In this document: positions 1 through 7,268 of the stretch, piece by piece
Layout of the letters: every line of letters begins with the position of its first letter
Position numbering within the stretch: the first letter of the stretch is position 1
Virus record (IMG/VR): IMGVR_UViG_3300043409_000928
Location: 1-64,000 of that record
DNA length: 64,000 nucleotides
Strand: one strand, 5' to 3'
DNA from: a virus
Notes under the pieces: generated by a model
Told to the model about the DNA's origin: nothing
The model's input: the letters and a program-made list of their open reading frames with translations, nothing else
The model's database searches: none
Program-made: the position numbers and the translations under genes

Positions 1-288
1 AGCATAACGGGCATCTTCTTCTGCACGTTCACGGGCTTCTGCTTCGGAATGCTCTTTATCCATGGCACGATCGGAAGTGCAGAAACCCATCTCACGCAAT
101 TGCACACGACCTTGCGGGGTAGAGCCCAGCATCTGCAGATACGCATGGAGACCGTCGATCTCACCACTGAGCCACACTTCCGAATTCCACTGCTCATCAG
201 TAGAACTACGCGGGCGGAAACCATGCACATCCTTGTGGAAGTCGCTGTAGTGTGACTGGAGTTCTTCAACTTTGGTGTATTCGCGCAT
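1..288 (-). CDS. Early protein with HKD-GFRPR motif (C-terminus outside window)
   Basis: Reads from an ATG at 288 off the left edge; 96 codons are visible. It has the motif HKDVHGFRPR near residue 19, followed by an acidic, Glu/Ala-rich helical stretch. The gene at 811-1191 has the same architecture (HKDAYGFRPR), so the two are paralogues. The function is unknown; such small helical proteins are common in large phage early regions. A consensus sigma-70 promoter lies just upstream at 322-350, which supports this start. Confidence 0.8.
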   Translation of the reverse strand, partial: MREYTKVEELQSHYSDFHKDVHGFRPRSSTDEQWNSEVWLSGEIDGLHAYLQMLGSTPQGRVQLREMGFCTSDRAMDKEHSEAEARERAEEDARYA

Positions 289-321
289 CTGGGTTTCTCC
301 GTTTCGCTAGTGTAAGTGTAT

Positions 322-350
322 ATTATATACCCAAAGGCTCAAACTGTCAA
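322..350 (-). promoter_or_regulatory. Sigma-70 promoter
   Basis: On the minus strand: TTGACA, 17-bp spacer, TATAAT. It is a perfect consensus and points at the gene starting at 288. Confidence 0.85.
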
Positions 351-355
351 CCGAT

Positions 356-466
356 TTAGCCTCTGGTCAGGTCGGGCATAAAACACAATAGAACAACAAA
401 TAAAACAAAGGCCACGCAGGTGATTATTTCATTAATCTTTTGGTCACGATCAAGATCATTCCACAT
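356..466 (-). CDS. 36-aa single-TM micro-protein
   Basis: ATG at 466 with TAAGGAG ribosome-binding site. A charged N-terminus (MWNDLDRDQK) is followed by one hydrophobic segment (about residues 15-30) and a short PDLTRG tail. The stop codon of the upstream 27-aa gene overlaps its Shine-Dalgarno sequence, suggesting a translationally coupled pair. Its stop lies just before the promoter at 322-350. It resembles the tiny membrane proteins common in large phages; function unknown. Confidence 0.6.
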   Translation of the reverse strand: MWNDLDRDQKINEIITCVAFVLFVVLLCFMPDLTRG

Positions 467-477
467 ATTAATTCTCC

Positions 478-561
478 TTAGATTTTAGTAAGTATCCAAC
501 ATTTGACAGCAAAAATAACTGCCACCACTACCACTGTTATAAGAATTTCTACGTCTGTCAT
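478..561 (-). CDS. 27-aa single-TM micro-protein
   Basis: ATG at 561 behind a GGAGCTCAGC leader. The product is an acidic N-terminus (MTDVE), one transmembrane helix rich in Val/Ile, and a Lys-containing C-terminus. Its TAA is part of the TAAGGAG ribosome-binding site of the next small gene. Too short for family assignment; the clean RBS and coupling are the evidence that it is real. Confidence 0.55.
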   Translation of the reverse strand: MTDVEILITVVVVAVIFAVKCWILTKI

Positions 562-571
562 GCTGAGCTCC

Positions 572-811
572 TTAGTTCCAGTTTTTCTTGTCGCCTAAAT
601 CTTCATTGTAGTCGTAACCTGCTTGGTAAGCTTTTACCTCTGCTGGCGTCAACTCAGTAATGCGTGGGCCGCTGGTACCACCAACACCACCCCTGTGTGG
701 CACACGACTACGACCATAATAACTGTCAGCCGAGCCGCGGTCAAAAGGACTGCCATGTTGTTGCTGATAATCAACGCCATTGAAGGTAATCGTTCTGATT
801 TCGTCTGACAT
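572..811 (-). CDS. Conserved-type phage hypothetical protein, 79 aa
   Basis: Soluble protein with the block SPFDRGSADSYYGR (about residues 21-34), then PHRGG and a C-terminal helix TPAEVKAYQAGYDYNED. Blocks of this kind recur in small proteins of large myoviruses, but I cannot assign a function. Its ATG (811-809) overlaps the stop of the 811-1191 gene (TAATG), so the two are probably translationally coupled. Confidence 0.75.
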   Translation of the reverse strand: MSDEIRTITFNGVDYQQQHGSPFDRGSADSYYGRSRVPHRGGVGGTSGPRITELTPAEVKAYQAGYDYNEDLGDKKNWN

Positions 812-1191
812 TATACAGTCTCCTTGACCTTAAAGTAATGGTAGGGCAAGCCCAAATCGTAGCACAAGTATTCCCAGTCGCCATTGGCACTGGAAGCTTC
901 CATGATCCAACGAAGTGCTGTAGCACGGTCACCAGCACCCATGCAGATGGTGTTGGTCACATGCTGTTCAAACTTGGCAACAGCTTCAGCTTCAGACGCC
1001 TTGCGGGCGATTTCTTCGCGGTCAATTGCTTCGCCAAGAACTTTGAACTCGGCTTCAAAATCAGCTTCTGTCCAGGTAGAGGTATCAACACCACGGGGGC
1101 GGAAGCCATATGCATCCTTGTGCATATCCCAATACTGACAAGCATACTGCTCTACAGTAGTCATCTCTTCCCAGCTTTTAAAGTCTTCCAT
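811..1191 (-). CDS. Early protein with HKD-GFRPR motif, 126 aa
   Basis: Start chosen at ATG 1191 (MEDFKSWEEM), 6 nt after a GGAG ribosome-binding site; an upstream in-frame ATG lacks one. It carries HKDAYGFRPR near residue 25 and an acidic helical middle, as in the partial gene at 1-288, so the two look like a tandem duplication. The C-terminal half (VTNTICMGAGDRATALRWI onward) may be a second small domain. Driven by the sigma-70 promoter at 1222-1250. Function unknown. Confidence 0.78.
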   Translation of the reverse strand: MEDFKSWEEMTTVEQYACQYWDMHKDAYGFRPRGVDTSTWTEADFEAEFKVLGEAIDREEIARKASEAEAVAKFEQHVTNTICMGAGDRATALRWIMEASSANGDWEYLCYDLGLPYHYFKVKETV

Positions 1192-1221
1192 CTTGCTCTC
1201 CTTGTTCCTTACTATGTTCAT

Positions 1222-1250
1222 AGTATAAGCGATCTAGGCCCAACTGTCAA
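1222..1250 (-). promoter_or_regulatory. Sigma-70 promoter
   Basis: Minus strand TTGACA, 17 bp, TATACT, upstream of the 811-1191 gene. A copy of the GTTGTA palindrome lies 31 bp upstream of the -35. Confidence 0.8.
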
Positions 1251-1281
1251 CCGTTTTCTGGGCTTTTTTGAGTCTATTTTT

Positions 1282-1297
1282 GTTGTATTTTTACAAC
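1282..1297. promoter_or_regulatory. Operator-like palindrome copy 1
   Basis: GTTGTATTTTTACAAC, an inverted repeat of GTTGTA. It lies upstream of the promoter at 1222-1250 and overlaps the 3' end of the 1291-1521 gene. Confidence 0.55.
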
Positions 1298-1521
1298 AAC
1301 TTTAATAACCCTACGATCCCAATGGCTATTGACACCAAATTAACTGCTATTTGTGGCTGATTTTTTGCTCGAATGGCCCAGGTTAAAAATGCCACGGTGC
1401 CTACTGCAAAGACCACAATATTGTAAGGATACATAGAAGGGCCAATGGCATTCAATGTGTGGCCGGCAATAATTAATACTGCTCCGGCCCACTGTAGTAC
1501 TTCGTCAAAGTTAAACTTCAT
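1291..1521 (-). CDS. Small membrane protein, 76 aa
   Basis: Three hydrophobic stretches (about residues 11-25, 34-48 and 57-74) predict a small integral membrane protein. Its start ATG touches the stop of the upstream 85-aa gene at 1521, so it is likely co-transcribed. No family recognised; a holin-like or membrane-modifying role is possible but unsupported. Confidence 0.7.
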   Translation of the reverse strand: MKFNFDEVLQWAGAVLIIAGHTLNAIGPSMYPYNIVVFAVGTVAFLTWAIRAKNQPQIAVNLVSIAIGIVGLLKLL

Positions 1522-1778
1522 TAGGCAAATTCGTAAAATTTAACTGAGGAGTCAAGCTTCTGCAAGTCACGGGCCGCGGCAGTCAATGCACGATACTTGG
1601 CCTGTACTTGACTGCGGGGCAATTCACCATCGCAAGTCAAATTCTCTGGGCTAAGATCTGCATCTAAACAATCAGCAACTTCCTGACGACCTTTGGCAGT
1701 TTGGATTTCAAATTGACGACCTTTGAAGATAGCGTTCCACTGATTCTTCTTGTCGATGTAAGTTTGAAGTGCTTTCAT
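1521..1778 (-). CDS. Small soluble hypothetical protein, 85 aa
   Basis: Start set at ATG 1778 (MKALQTYIDKK) because AAGGAACC precedes it; the longer frame starts upstream of the predicted transcription start. Lys/Gln-rich, predicted alpha-helical, no recognised motif. Promoter at 1809-1837; two palindromes follow immediately upstream of it. Confidence 0.72.
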   Translation of the reverse strand: MKALQTYIDKKNQWNAIFKGRQFEIQTAKGRQEVADCLDADLSPENLTCDGELPRSQVQAKYRALTAAARDLQKLDSSVKFYEFA

Positions 1779-1808
1779 TCTGGTTCCTTTTTTACTGTTT
1801 AAGTGTTT

Positions 1809-1837
1809 ATTATACTGGGTTTTGGGCCTGTGGTCAA
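1809..1837 (-). promoter_or_regulatory. Sigma-70 promoter
   Basis: Minus strand TTGACC, 17 bp, TATAAT. It drives the 1521-1778 gene; palindrome copies lie 10 and 43 bp upstream of the -35. Confidence 0.8.
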
Positions 1838-1847
1838 CCAAAATTTT

Positions 1848-1896
1848 GTTGTATTTTTGCAACACTAAACCAGTACTTTTGTTGCATTTTTACAAC
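1848..1896. promoter_or_regulatory. Pair of operator-like palindromes (copies 2 and 3)
   Basis: GTTGTATTTTTGCAAC at 1848-1863 and GTTGCATTTTTACAAC at 1881-1896, 33 bp centre to centre (about three helical turns). Both match the palindrome found upstream of other early promoters. Confidence 0.55.
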
Positions 1897-2426
1897 ATAG
1901 CTAGCCAGCTGTTTTTTGCTTTGGTGTAGAAAATATGACGCCCAATTTGGGTCACTTTGTGCTCTTGGACTGCCCAATACGGATCTTTGATATAGTCAGC
2001 ATGGTAAAACAAACTCTTGTCAAGGCTTGCGACCCTGTGTCCGTGGATCACATCAAATGCAATTGACTGCGCTTCGAACCATAAGTTAGGGTTGGGTTTG
2101 GGTAGCTTCTTAAGGCGGGTCCAAGAAAATTGATCCTTGGCATAAACCACAGAACAAATATTTTTGCCCCAGTAACCAGTGCTGAGCCTGTTCAGTGTGA
2201 CATGGGCCACTGCATATTTGCCAATCTGGTCTTCTACGCCGGCCTCGTAGTAGATGTTGCGAGCCAGACACTCAAGTTCTGCAGTGGTGTACTTGACTGT
2301 GACTGATGTTTTAACAATCCGATTCAGGTCCTGCACCTGCTCTTGGATGTTATCTAATTTTGTTTCAATCCGGACCATAAAAATTAGTGCGGCTGTTGCA
2401 AGTGCTATCCCAATCCACTTATTCAT
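1890..2426 (-). CDS. SleB/CwlJ-type cell wall hydrolase, membrane-anchored
   Basis: 178 aa. An N-terminal transmembrane segment (residues 4-18) is followed by a short coiled-coil-like linker and a Hydrolase_2 (SleB) domain. Visible family features: ECLARNIYYEAG with the likely catalytic Glu61, then AVAHVTLNR, CSVVYAKDQFSW and SLFYHADY. Enzymes of this family cleave peptidoglycan glycan strands. The N-terminal anchor is a signal-arrest-type arrangement, so this is a plausible endolysin acting from the periplasmic side. Own promoter at 2458-2487. Confidence 0.85.
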   Translation of the reverse strand: MNKWIGIALATAALIFMVRIETKLDNIQEQVQDLNRIVKTSVTVKYTTAELECLARNIYYEAGVEDQIGKYAVAHVTLNRLSTGYWGKNICSVVYAKDQFSWTRLKKLPKPNPNLWFEAQSIAFDVIHGHRVASLDKSLFYHADYIKDPYWAVQEHKVTQIGRHIFYTKAKNSWLAML

Positions 2427-2457
2427 CTTTACCTCGAGTAAAGTTTAACAAGTTTCT

Positions 2458-2487
2458 AGTATAACACAGGTCAGATCATTTTGTCAA
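2458..2487 (-). promoter_or_regulatory. Sigma-70 promoter
   Basis: Minus strand TTGACA, 18 bp, TATACT, upstream of the SleB-like gene. Confidence 0.7.
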
Positions 2488-2490
2488 GAA

Positions 2491-2512
2491 AAAAGGACCC
2501 TAAGGTCCTTTT
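2491..2512. terminator. Rho-independent terminator (bidirectional)
   Basis: AAAAGGACC, loop CTAA, GGTCCTTTT: a 9-bp stem with A and U runs on both sides. Confidence 0.7.
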
Positions 2513-2532
2513 GGTGTTGCAATGCTACAAAT

Positions 2533-2586
2533 TTATTTCTGATGCTTGTGGCCGCAAATTGGGCATTCTTCTTGTGTTAGGTACAT
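2533..2586 (-). CDS. 17-aa zinc-finger-like micro-protein
   Basis: Encodes MYLTQEECPICGHKHQK, starting 7 nt after a strong AGGAGGA ribosome-binding site. A TATAAATA late-type box lies at 2606-2613. The C-x2-C-x-H-x-H arrangement could bind one zinc ion. Very short, so tentative; the promoter, RBS and following terminator make an expression unit. Confidence 0.45.
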   Translation of the reverse strand: MYLTQEECPICGHKHQK

Positions 2587-2605
2587 GATGTAGTCCTCCT
2601 AGCAT

Positions 2606-2613
2606 TATTTATA
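2606..2613 (-). promoter_or_regulatory. T4-like late promoter box
   Basis: TATAAATA on the minus strand, 19 nt before the ATG of the 17-aa ORF and overlapping the end of the radical SAM gene. Confidence 0.5.
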
Positions 2614-3709
2614 GGTCCTGGTTAATTTTGGTGGTTTGGCTCTGTCTAAAGTTAGATTTTTCAGGATGGCAGTGTTTAAAGCAGGCAACCAACTGCTGGT
2701 CAGTTCCTTGACTGTTATAAATCCAGTCAAATCCATTGTTGACTATTTGTTTAACTGTGTGATCCGCATTGGCCACTAGGTCAGCTTCTGTTAGGCCAGC
2801 ATTGGTTAATTGTTTTACAAAGTCAGGATAGCGATGGTCAAATGTTTTCTGGAATGACATTATTCCAATAAAGCAACAGGGTGCCACTGACCAGTTACCG
2901 CCAATATAAATCTGTCGAAGGCGTAGGCTATCGCAATTGTTTGCAGGGTCTGGCAATGGTAATGTTTCAACCAGTGGAGCAATTGCCTGCGGTAATTGAC
3001 CGCGTTTTATTGCTGATTCCTTAGACTGTAATTCTCTAACAGGAATGGTTCTGCCAATTTTAACAGGACTAGTTGATGCAGGCTTTAACCAGTGTGTCGC
3101 TTCTCCATTCTTATCTAGCGCAGGTACATTGTCCCTGTCAGTGTGTCTGGCGCTAAATTGTGAGAAGCCTAGTTCAATGGACAGTTGTTTACATGCATCT
3201 ACTTGGTGTTCGTTGTGTTCAAATATTGTCATGGTCCAATTGGCCGTTCCACCTGCTGACATAAATGCCTGTGCATTTTCTAATATTTGATTCCAGTTGG
3301 TTTGTCTGCGGTAAAGATGATGAGTGTCTTCTAGTCCATCAAGTGCAAAGTTAACCGCAGGCCTGAACTGTGCAAGCCTGCGCCACCATTCAGCGGTCCT
3401 TGCACTTCCATTTGTGTTAATTATTATTGACCCACCGGGACTTGCATTGTAAAAGTATTCAACAATTTCCACTGCATCTTTATTGGTAATGAAATCTCCA
3501 ACTGTTCCATTGAGCAGATAGCTTGTAATACCAACAAGATCTTCCGCGGGCAAGTTTTGTTTTACGCTGGACAAGGACCATGTGTCATTGGTTGAAATGT
3601 TAGGATGTTCAAAGTAGCTGGCTGTGGGATACCTGGCACATTGCGGACATACTGAATTGCATAGCGCACTAATTTCCAAGTGCAAGGATGTTATGTCATT
3701 CCATTTCAT
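2609..3709 (-). CDS. Radical SAM protein with C-terminal Cys-rich (SPASM/twitch-like) region
   Basis: 366 aa. The radical SAM cluster motif C-x3-C-x2-C is at Cys17, Cys21 and Cys24 (ALCNSVCPQCARY). A glycine-containing NTNGSART segment is typical of the SAM-binding half of the barrel. Near residue 275, CDSLRLRQIYIGG and APCCFIG look like an auxiliary-cluster region. Radical SAM enzymes reductively cleave S-adenosylmethionine; SPASM or twitch members often modify peptides or sugars. The substrate is unknown. It is one of four radical SAM genes in the window. Confidence 0.85.
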   Translation of the reverse strand: MKWNDITSLHLEISALCNSVCPQCARYPTASYFEHPNISTNDTWSLSSVKQNLPAEDLVGITSYLLNGTVGDFITNKDAVEIVEYFYNASPGGSIIINTNGSARTAEWWRRLAQFRPAVNFALDGLEDTHHLYRRQTNWNQILENAQAFMSAGGTANWTMTIFEHNEHQVDACKQLSIELGFSQFSARHTDRDNVPALDKNGEATHWLKPASTSPVKIGRTIPVRELQSKESAIKRGQLPQAIAPLVETLPLPDPANNCDSLRLRQIYIGGNWSVAPCCFIGIMSFQKTFDHRYPDFVKQLTNAGLTEADLVANADHTVKQIVNNGFDWIYNSQGTDQQLVACFKHCHPEKSNFRQSQTTKINQDL

Positions 3710-3728
3710 TGCAATATTTATTCAATAG

Positions 3729-3746
3729 AAAAGGACCCTAAGGTCC
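3729..3746 (-). terminator. Terminator after the 204-aa gene
   Basis: Minus strand GGGACC-TTAG-GGTCC followed by TTTTC. It sits between the 3761-4375 gene and the downstream radical SAM gene. Confidence 0.55.
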
Positions 3747-3760
3747 CTGGCGCTGGTAAG

Positions 3761-4375
3761 TTATCTGTTATTATCAGTATTGTTTTCATTTTTTTCTAAT
3801 ATAAATCCTATCCTATCTCCTGCTGGACTATGATAGAATTGCTCTTTCCAAATTGGAATTATTTTGTCGGCATCATGATTTGAAAAATCATCATTGTATC
3901 TGAAATGTACTTCTATTACATTATTGCCAACAGTTTCAACATTGAGCCATTCATATCTGCTGGCTATCTGTTGTATCAGTGGTGGTAACTCAAACACATC
4001 AGGAATTTTGACCCAGTGACTGAATCTGTCTAGCCTATCAGCATCAGTTCTAAATCCTTCTACTGCAAGTACTTGTTGTCCACGATGATAATCAAAGCTT
4101 CTGTGACGGCCTTGAAATATTTCACACCAAAAGTATCCTGTGGGAATCACATCTGATGCTGAGTCTAAATATACAAAGCTGGCACCCATGGCCATTGTTC
4201 TAAAATTCACACAAGGTCTTACAATGTATCGGCCAGCTGTGCCAGGCACAACTCCTGCAGGGCCGCAAACATAGCCCAGTCTTTTGGCCAGAATAAATTT
4301 ATCTATTGCCCAAAGATCTTCGGGCTCTATTAGATCTAATACATCACAATCAGATATTAATTTTGCTTTTGGCAT
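3761..4375 (-). CDS. Conserved-type phage hypothetical protein, 204 aa (ATP-grasp-like feel)
   Basis: Soluble protein with the blocks EPEDLWAIDKFILAKRLG, GRYIVRPCVNFRTM, GASFVYLD, GYFWCEIFQGRH and VIEVHFRYNDDF. Proteins with these blocks occur in T4-like phages of aquatic bacteria as I remember them. The VRPCVN and EVHFR strands recall ATP-grasp folds, but that is only an impression. The coherent frame extends about 36 codons upstream without ATG/GTG/TTG, so the true start could be a rare ATT. Confidence 0.65.
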   Translation of the reverse strand: MPKAKLISDCDVLDLIEPEDLWAIDKFILAKRLGYVCGPAGVVPGTAGRYIVRPCVNFRTMAMGASFVYLDSASDVIPTGYFWCEIFQGRHRSFDYHRGQQVLAVEGFRTDADRLDRFSHWVKIPDVFELPPLIQQIASRYEWLNVETVGNNVIEVHFRYNDDFSNHDADKIIPIWKEQFYHSPAGDRIGFILEKNENNTDNNR

Positions 4376-4488
4376 GTACCTTAAACTCTTGAACTTTAAT
4401 TGCCACTTGATTGTAAATGGTTTACCTTCGGCCTTATGTTTCAGTATCTTTGCAAACTCTTTTTGTTTGTGTTTGCATAATCTGTATT

Positions 4489-4496
4489 TATAAATA
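4489..4496 (+). promoter_or_regulatory. T4-like late promoter box
   Basis: TATAAATA only 4 nt before the ATG at 4501. If used, it would give a nearly leaderless mRNA. Confidence 0.5.
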
Positions 4497-4500
4497 GATC

Positions 4501-5145
4501 ATGAAGCCCACTATTGCATTGTTTTTAGCTGATCCCAAGTGTTCAGTACAAAGTGGAAATGGCATAATGAATGCACTTGGGCAATATTATAATTTTAAAG
4601 TGTTTGGAAAAAATGCAGTAGAGGATGTATTTTTCAACGATGTTGATATGATTGCTGTGCCTGGTGGCATAGGCGATGCTAGTAGTTTTGAGAACCTATT
4701 CCGATACAACGGTGAACGAGTTCAGCAATTTGTAAAAGATGGCGGGCGGTATCTAGGAATTTGCATGGGTGCTTATTGGGCAGGCTCACACTATTTTAAT
4801 ATGCTAGATAGCGTAGATGCTGTTCAATACCTGTTACAACCCGACACAGATACACGTAGACCACATGCCAAGAACATTGATGTAACTTGGCTGGGGGAAC
4901 CTGAAAAGATGTTTTGGTACGATGGCTGTGCCCTGGTTGGCGATGCAGACAAGTTTGAAAGTATTGCCACCTATGCCAACGGTGATGCAATGGCAATCGT
5001 ACAAAACCGCATTGGTTTAATTGGGAGTCATCCAGAAAGCGAACAGTTCTGGTATGACAGCTACAGTTGGATGAAGGGCAAGTACCATAACGGTACTCAC
5101 CATCAACTACTGTTGGAGTTCGCTGATCAACTCATGCTCGCTTAG
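4501..5145 (+). CDS. Class I glutamine amidotransferase-like protein (BPL_N type)
   Basis: 214 aa. VPGGIGDA (residues 53-60), then the nucleophile elbow [10 protein letters not shown] with Cys88, and a late IGSHPES that supplies the His-x-Glu pair. This resembles the GATase-like domain found at the N-terminus of some biotin-protein ligases. The family has a triad-type Cys site; its natural substrate is not established. The 3' end overlaps the convergent clpP gene by 14 nt. Confidence 0.75.
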   Translation: MKPTIALFLADPKCSVQSGNGIMNALGQYYNFKVFGKNAVEDVFFNDVDMIAVPGGIGDASSFENLFRYNGERVQQFVKDGGRYLGICMGAYWAGSHYFNMLDSVDAVQYLLQPDTDTRRPHAKNIDVTWLGEPEKMFWYDGCALVGDADKFESIATYANGDAMAIVQNRIGLIGSHPESEQFWYDSYSWMKGKYHNGTHHQLLLEFADQLMLA

Positions 5146-5722
5146 TCATTACGCCGTCGGCAAGTCCATAGTCTACTGCTTCCTGAGCACTTAGGAAAGT
5201 ATCACGATCCATGTCTTTTTCAAACTGCTCAAAGGTCTTGCCTGCTGTGTTATGATCAACATAAAGCTGTGTCAGCACACGCTTCATCTTGGTAATTTCT
5301 TTGTATTGAATTTCAATATCACTTACCATGCCACGAGCACCACCACTTGGTTGGTGAATCATTGTGCGACTGTACGGCAAAACAAAACGCTTGCCTTTGG
5401 CTCCTGCTTGTGCTAGGAATGAACCCATACTGCAAGCCTGTCCCATTACAATGGTACTGACATCACTTTTGATGTATTGCATGGTATCGTAAATTGCCAT
5501 GCCACTGGTGATACTGCCGCCCGGACTGTTTACAAAAAGTGTAATGTCTTTCTCTGGATGTTCTGCTTCAAGGTAAAGCAACTGTGCCACAATTAGATTG
5601 GCCATCTGATCATGCACTTCGCCTTCCAGCAATACAATGCGTTCTTTGAGCAAGCGACTGTAGATGTCATATGCTCTCTCACCTGTGCCGGTCTTTTCAA
5701 TGACCATTGGTACTAGACTCAT
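5132..5722 (-). CDS. clpP: ATP-dependent Clp protease proteolytic subunit
   Basis: 196 aa, the usual length. The catalytic triad is visible: Ser98 in QACSMGSF, His123 in [12 protein letters not shown] and Asp174 in [18 protein letters not shown]. The chain-forming core [18 protein letters not shown] is intact. ClpP assembles into a tetradecameric chamber that degrades substrates unfolded by ClpX or ClpA. No Clp ATPase is visible here, so it may pair with host ClpX. The tmRNA at 43.1-43.4 kb adds a LAA-ending tag that ClpXP recognises. Confidence 0.95.
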   Translation of the reverse strand: MSLVPMVIEKTGTGERAYDIYSRLLKERIVLLEGEVHDQMANLIVAQLLYLEAEHPEKDITLFVNSPGGSITSGMAIYDTMQYIKSDVSTIVMGQACSMGSFLAQAGAKGKRFVLPYSRTMIHQPSGGARGMVSDIEIQYKEITKMKRVLTQLYVDHNTAGKTFEQFEKDMDRDTFLSAQEAVDYGLADGVMTKRA

Positions 5723-5766
5723 GATTTTCCTTTAGTTATAATAGATTAAGTTTGGGCTACGTGTAA

Positions 5767-6021
5767 TTATACATAGTTGGGACTGGTGTTTTTACCAAAC
5801 TTCCAGACAAAGCAAGAGTTTTTATTGGACCAACTTACTCCTACTACATACAACGCAATGTCCCAGTGTGCCAGTGTGGCGTTGGCCATGATCAACAACG
5901 AGTCTTGATGTTCTTTGTATGCATCTAGACCCAGGTACCACGCTTCGCAAAAGCTGTCGTGATATTTTGGATCTAGGTGCTCGAGGATCTTGTCGATCTG
6001 TGTTATTTCGTTTACTTGCAT
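5767..6021 (-). CDS. Hypothetical protein, 84 aa
   Basis: Starts MQVNEITQIDKILEHLDP. Predicted soluble, with an N-terminal helical part, hydrophobic WDIALYVVGVSW and a C-terminal basic tail. No recognised motif. Lies between clpP and a secreted His-rich protein on the same strand. Confidence 0.6.
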   Translation of the reverse strand: MQVNEITQIDKILEHLDPKYHDSFCEAWYLGLDAYKEHQDSLLIMANATLAHWDIALYVVGVSWSNKNSCFVWKFGKNTSPNYV

Positions 6022-6049
6022 AGTTCAACTATTATAGCTGAACTAATTT

Positions 6050-6367
6050 TTAATTGCAACGAGTTTCTTCCCGAGTCACTGTGCCGTATTGGTCTTGATA
6101 GATGTAACGGGTGCAACTGGGTTGTATTACCTGCGGCTGTGAATAAACTACTGGGGGCGGTGCATAGTAAACTGGGGGCGGAGCATAGTAAGGCTCATAG
6201 TATGGACGGCTTAGGCCATATCCAATAACACCACCAATGATTGCTGGCGCAATCCAATGTCCGCCGTGTCCACGGTGACCACGGTGATGATTGCCATGAC
6301 CATGATGTTGCGCCATGGCAGAGCCGGCAGTCAATGTCAACAATAAAATTGCAATTAGCTTTTTCAT
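6050..6367 (-). CDS. Secreted His/Gly/Pro/Tyr-rich protein, 105 aa
   Basis: A clear signal peptide (MKKLIAILLLTLTAGSAMA, cleavage after AMA) precedes a His/Gly/Arg-rich stretch, a glycine-zipper-like hydrophobic segment (IIGGVIGYGL), PYYEPYYAPPPVYY repeats and a C-terminal pair of cysteines. Similar small envelope proteins occur in betaproteobacteria. The histidines suggest metal binding. Unusual phage cargo, probably taken from a host. Confidence 0.75.
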   Translation of the reverse strand: MKKLIAILLLTLTAGSAMAQHHGHGNHHRGHRGHGGHWIAPAIIGGVIGYGLSRPYYEPYYAPPPVYYAPPPVVYSQPQVIQPSCTRYIYQDQYGTVTREETRCN

Positions 6368-6379
6368 AACAAGTCTCCT

Positions 6380-6700
6380 TTAGACTCTAAAACTCTCACC
6401 GCAACCACAGCGGTCTTTCTCATTGGGGTTGATGAATTCAAATCCTTCATTTAGCCCTTTGCGTACATAGTCCACAGTCAATCCGTTTAGATATACGCTA
6501 CTCTTTGGATCCATAAAAATCATACAACCTTCGCAGTCAAAACATTGATCCCCTGTGGCCTGACTGTCTACATATTCTAACACATAAGCAAGCCCAGAGC
6601 AACCGGTAGTTTTCACTCCAAGTCTAATACCTAGACCCCGGCCTCTGCGGCTCATCATACTTTGAACCTTAAGCTTTGCTGGCTCAGTTAGTTGGATCAC
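6380..6700 (-). CDS. A-type iron-sulfur carrier (IscA/ErpA-like)
   Basis: 106 aa. The three conserved cysteines are present: Cys34 in TTGCSGLAY, and Cys98 and Cys100 in the C-terminal CGCGESF. A-type carriers accept an iron-sulfur cluster and deliver it to target enzymes. The stop of the iscU-like gene overlaps its ATG (ATGA), so they are translationally coupled. The four radical SAM enzymes encoded here are plausible clients. Confidence 0.92.
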   Translation of the reverse strand: MIQLTEPAKLKVQSMMSRRGRGLGIRLGVKTTGCSGLAYVLEYVDSQATGDQCFDCEGCMIFMDPKSSVYLNGLTVDYVRKGLNEGFEFINPNEKDRCGCGESFRV

Positions 6701-7080
6701 TTGTGGTTCTCTTTGTAGTTTGCTACCGCGGCCTTGATAGCATCTTCTGCAAGAATGCTACAATGTATCTTAACGGGTGGAAGCGACAACTCTGTGGCGA
6801 TTTCACTGTTTTTAATACTGCCTGCTTGGTCGATGTGCATGCCTTTGACCCATTCTGTAACAAGACTACTCGATGCAATCGCAGATCCGCATCCATATGT
6901 TTTGAATTTTGCATCTTGAATAATTCCTGTAGCAGGATCAACTTTGATCTGCAATTTCATCACGTCACCGCAAGCAGGTGCGCCAACCATACCAGTACCA
7001 ATACTAAGATCACTCTTATCAAAAGATCCGACGTTCCGGGGATTTTCATAGTGGTCGATTACTTTCTCTGAATAGGCCAT
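6697..7080 (-). CDS. iscU: Iron-sulfur cluster scaffold IscU
   Basis: 127 aa, full length. Ligands are visible: Cys37 and Asp39 (PACGDVM), Cys64 ([11 protein letters not shown]) and Cys107 ([13 protein letters not shown]). Start chosen at ATG 7080 ([20 protein letters not shown]), just after AGGAAAT. The partly degenerate LPPVK segment near residue 100 is the chaperone-binding site. IscU assembles 2Fe-2S clusters with the help of a cysteine desulfurase, which is not in this window. Confidence 0.95.
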   Translation of the reverse strand: MAYSEKVIDHYENPRNVGSFDKSDLSIGTGMVGAPACGDVMKLQIKVDPATGIIQDAKFKTYGCGSAIASSSLVTEWVKGMHIDQAGSIKNSEIATELSLPPVKIHCSILAEDAIKAAVANYKENHK

Positions 7081-7081
7081 A

Positions 7082-7195
7082 TTATTTCCTAAACATGCCC
7101 AACACTTTTGCCTGCATCGATTTGGCAAAATCAGGTTGTGGGAAATTCCATCCTACAAACGCACCTACTGCAAACCAAAATAAAGTTTCTAACAT
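7082..7195 (-). CDS. 37-aa membrane micro-protein
   Basis: ATG at 7195 behind TAAGGAGGATG. One transmembrane helix (LETLFWFAVGAFVGW), then a basic amphipathic tail ending MFRK. The stop is 1 nt before the iscU start, so it heads this small operon. Function unknown. Confidence 0.6.
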   Translation of the reverse strand: MLETLFWFAVGAFVGWNFPQPDFAKSMQAKVLGMFRK

Positions 7196-7246
7196 AACAC
7201 ATCCTCCTTAGGATATAGAAATATATTTACCTACTTTTTCAAAGAA

Positions 7247-7268
7247 AATGAGGCCTTTCAGCCCCATT
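7247..7268 (-). terminator. Rho-independent terminator
   Basis: Minus strand AATGGGGC, 6-nt loop, GCCTCATT then TTCTTT. It ends the transcript of the Ala/Lys-rich secreted protein. Confidence 0.6.

Noticed and set aside
49-255. Plus-strand ORFs at the left edge
   Set aside because: They lie opposite the minus-strand HKD-GFRPR gene, which has a promoter, RBS and a paralogue; the plus frames have none of these.
838-1305. Plus-strand ORF of 155 codons
   Set aside because: Antisense shadow of the 811-1191 gene; composition is unprotein-like and there is no RBS.
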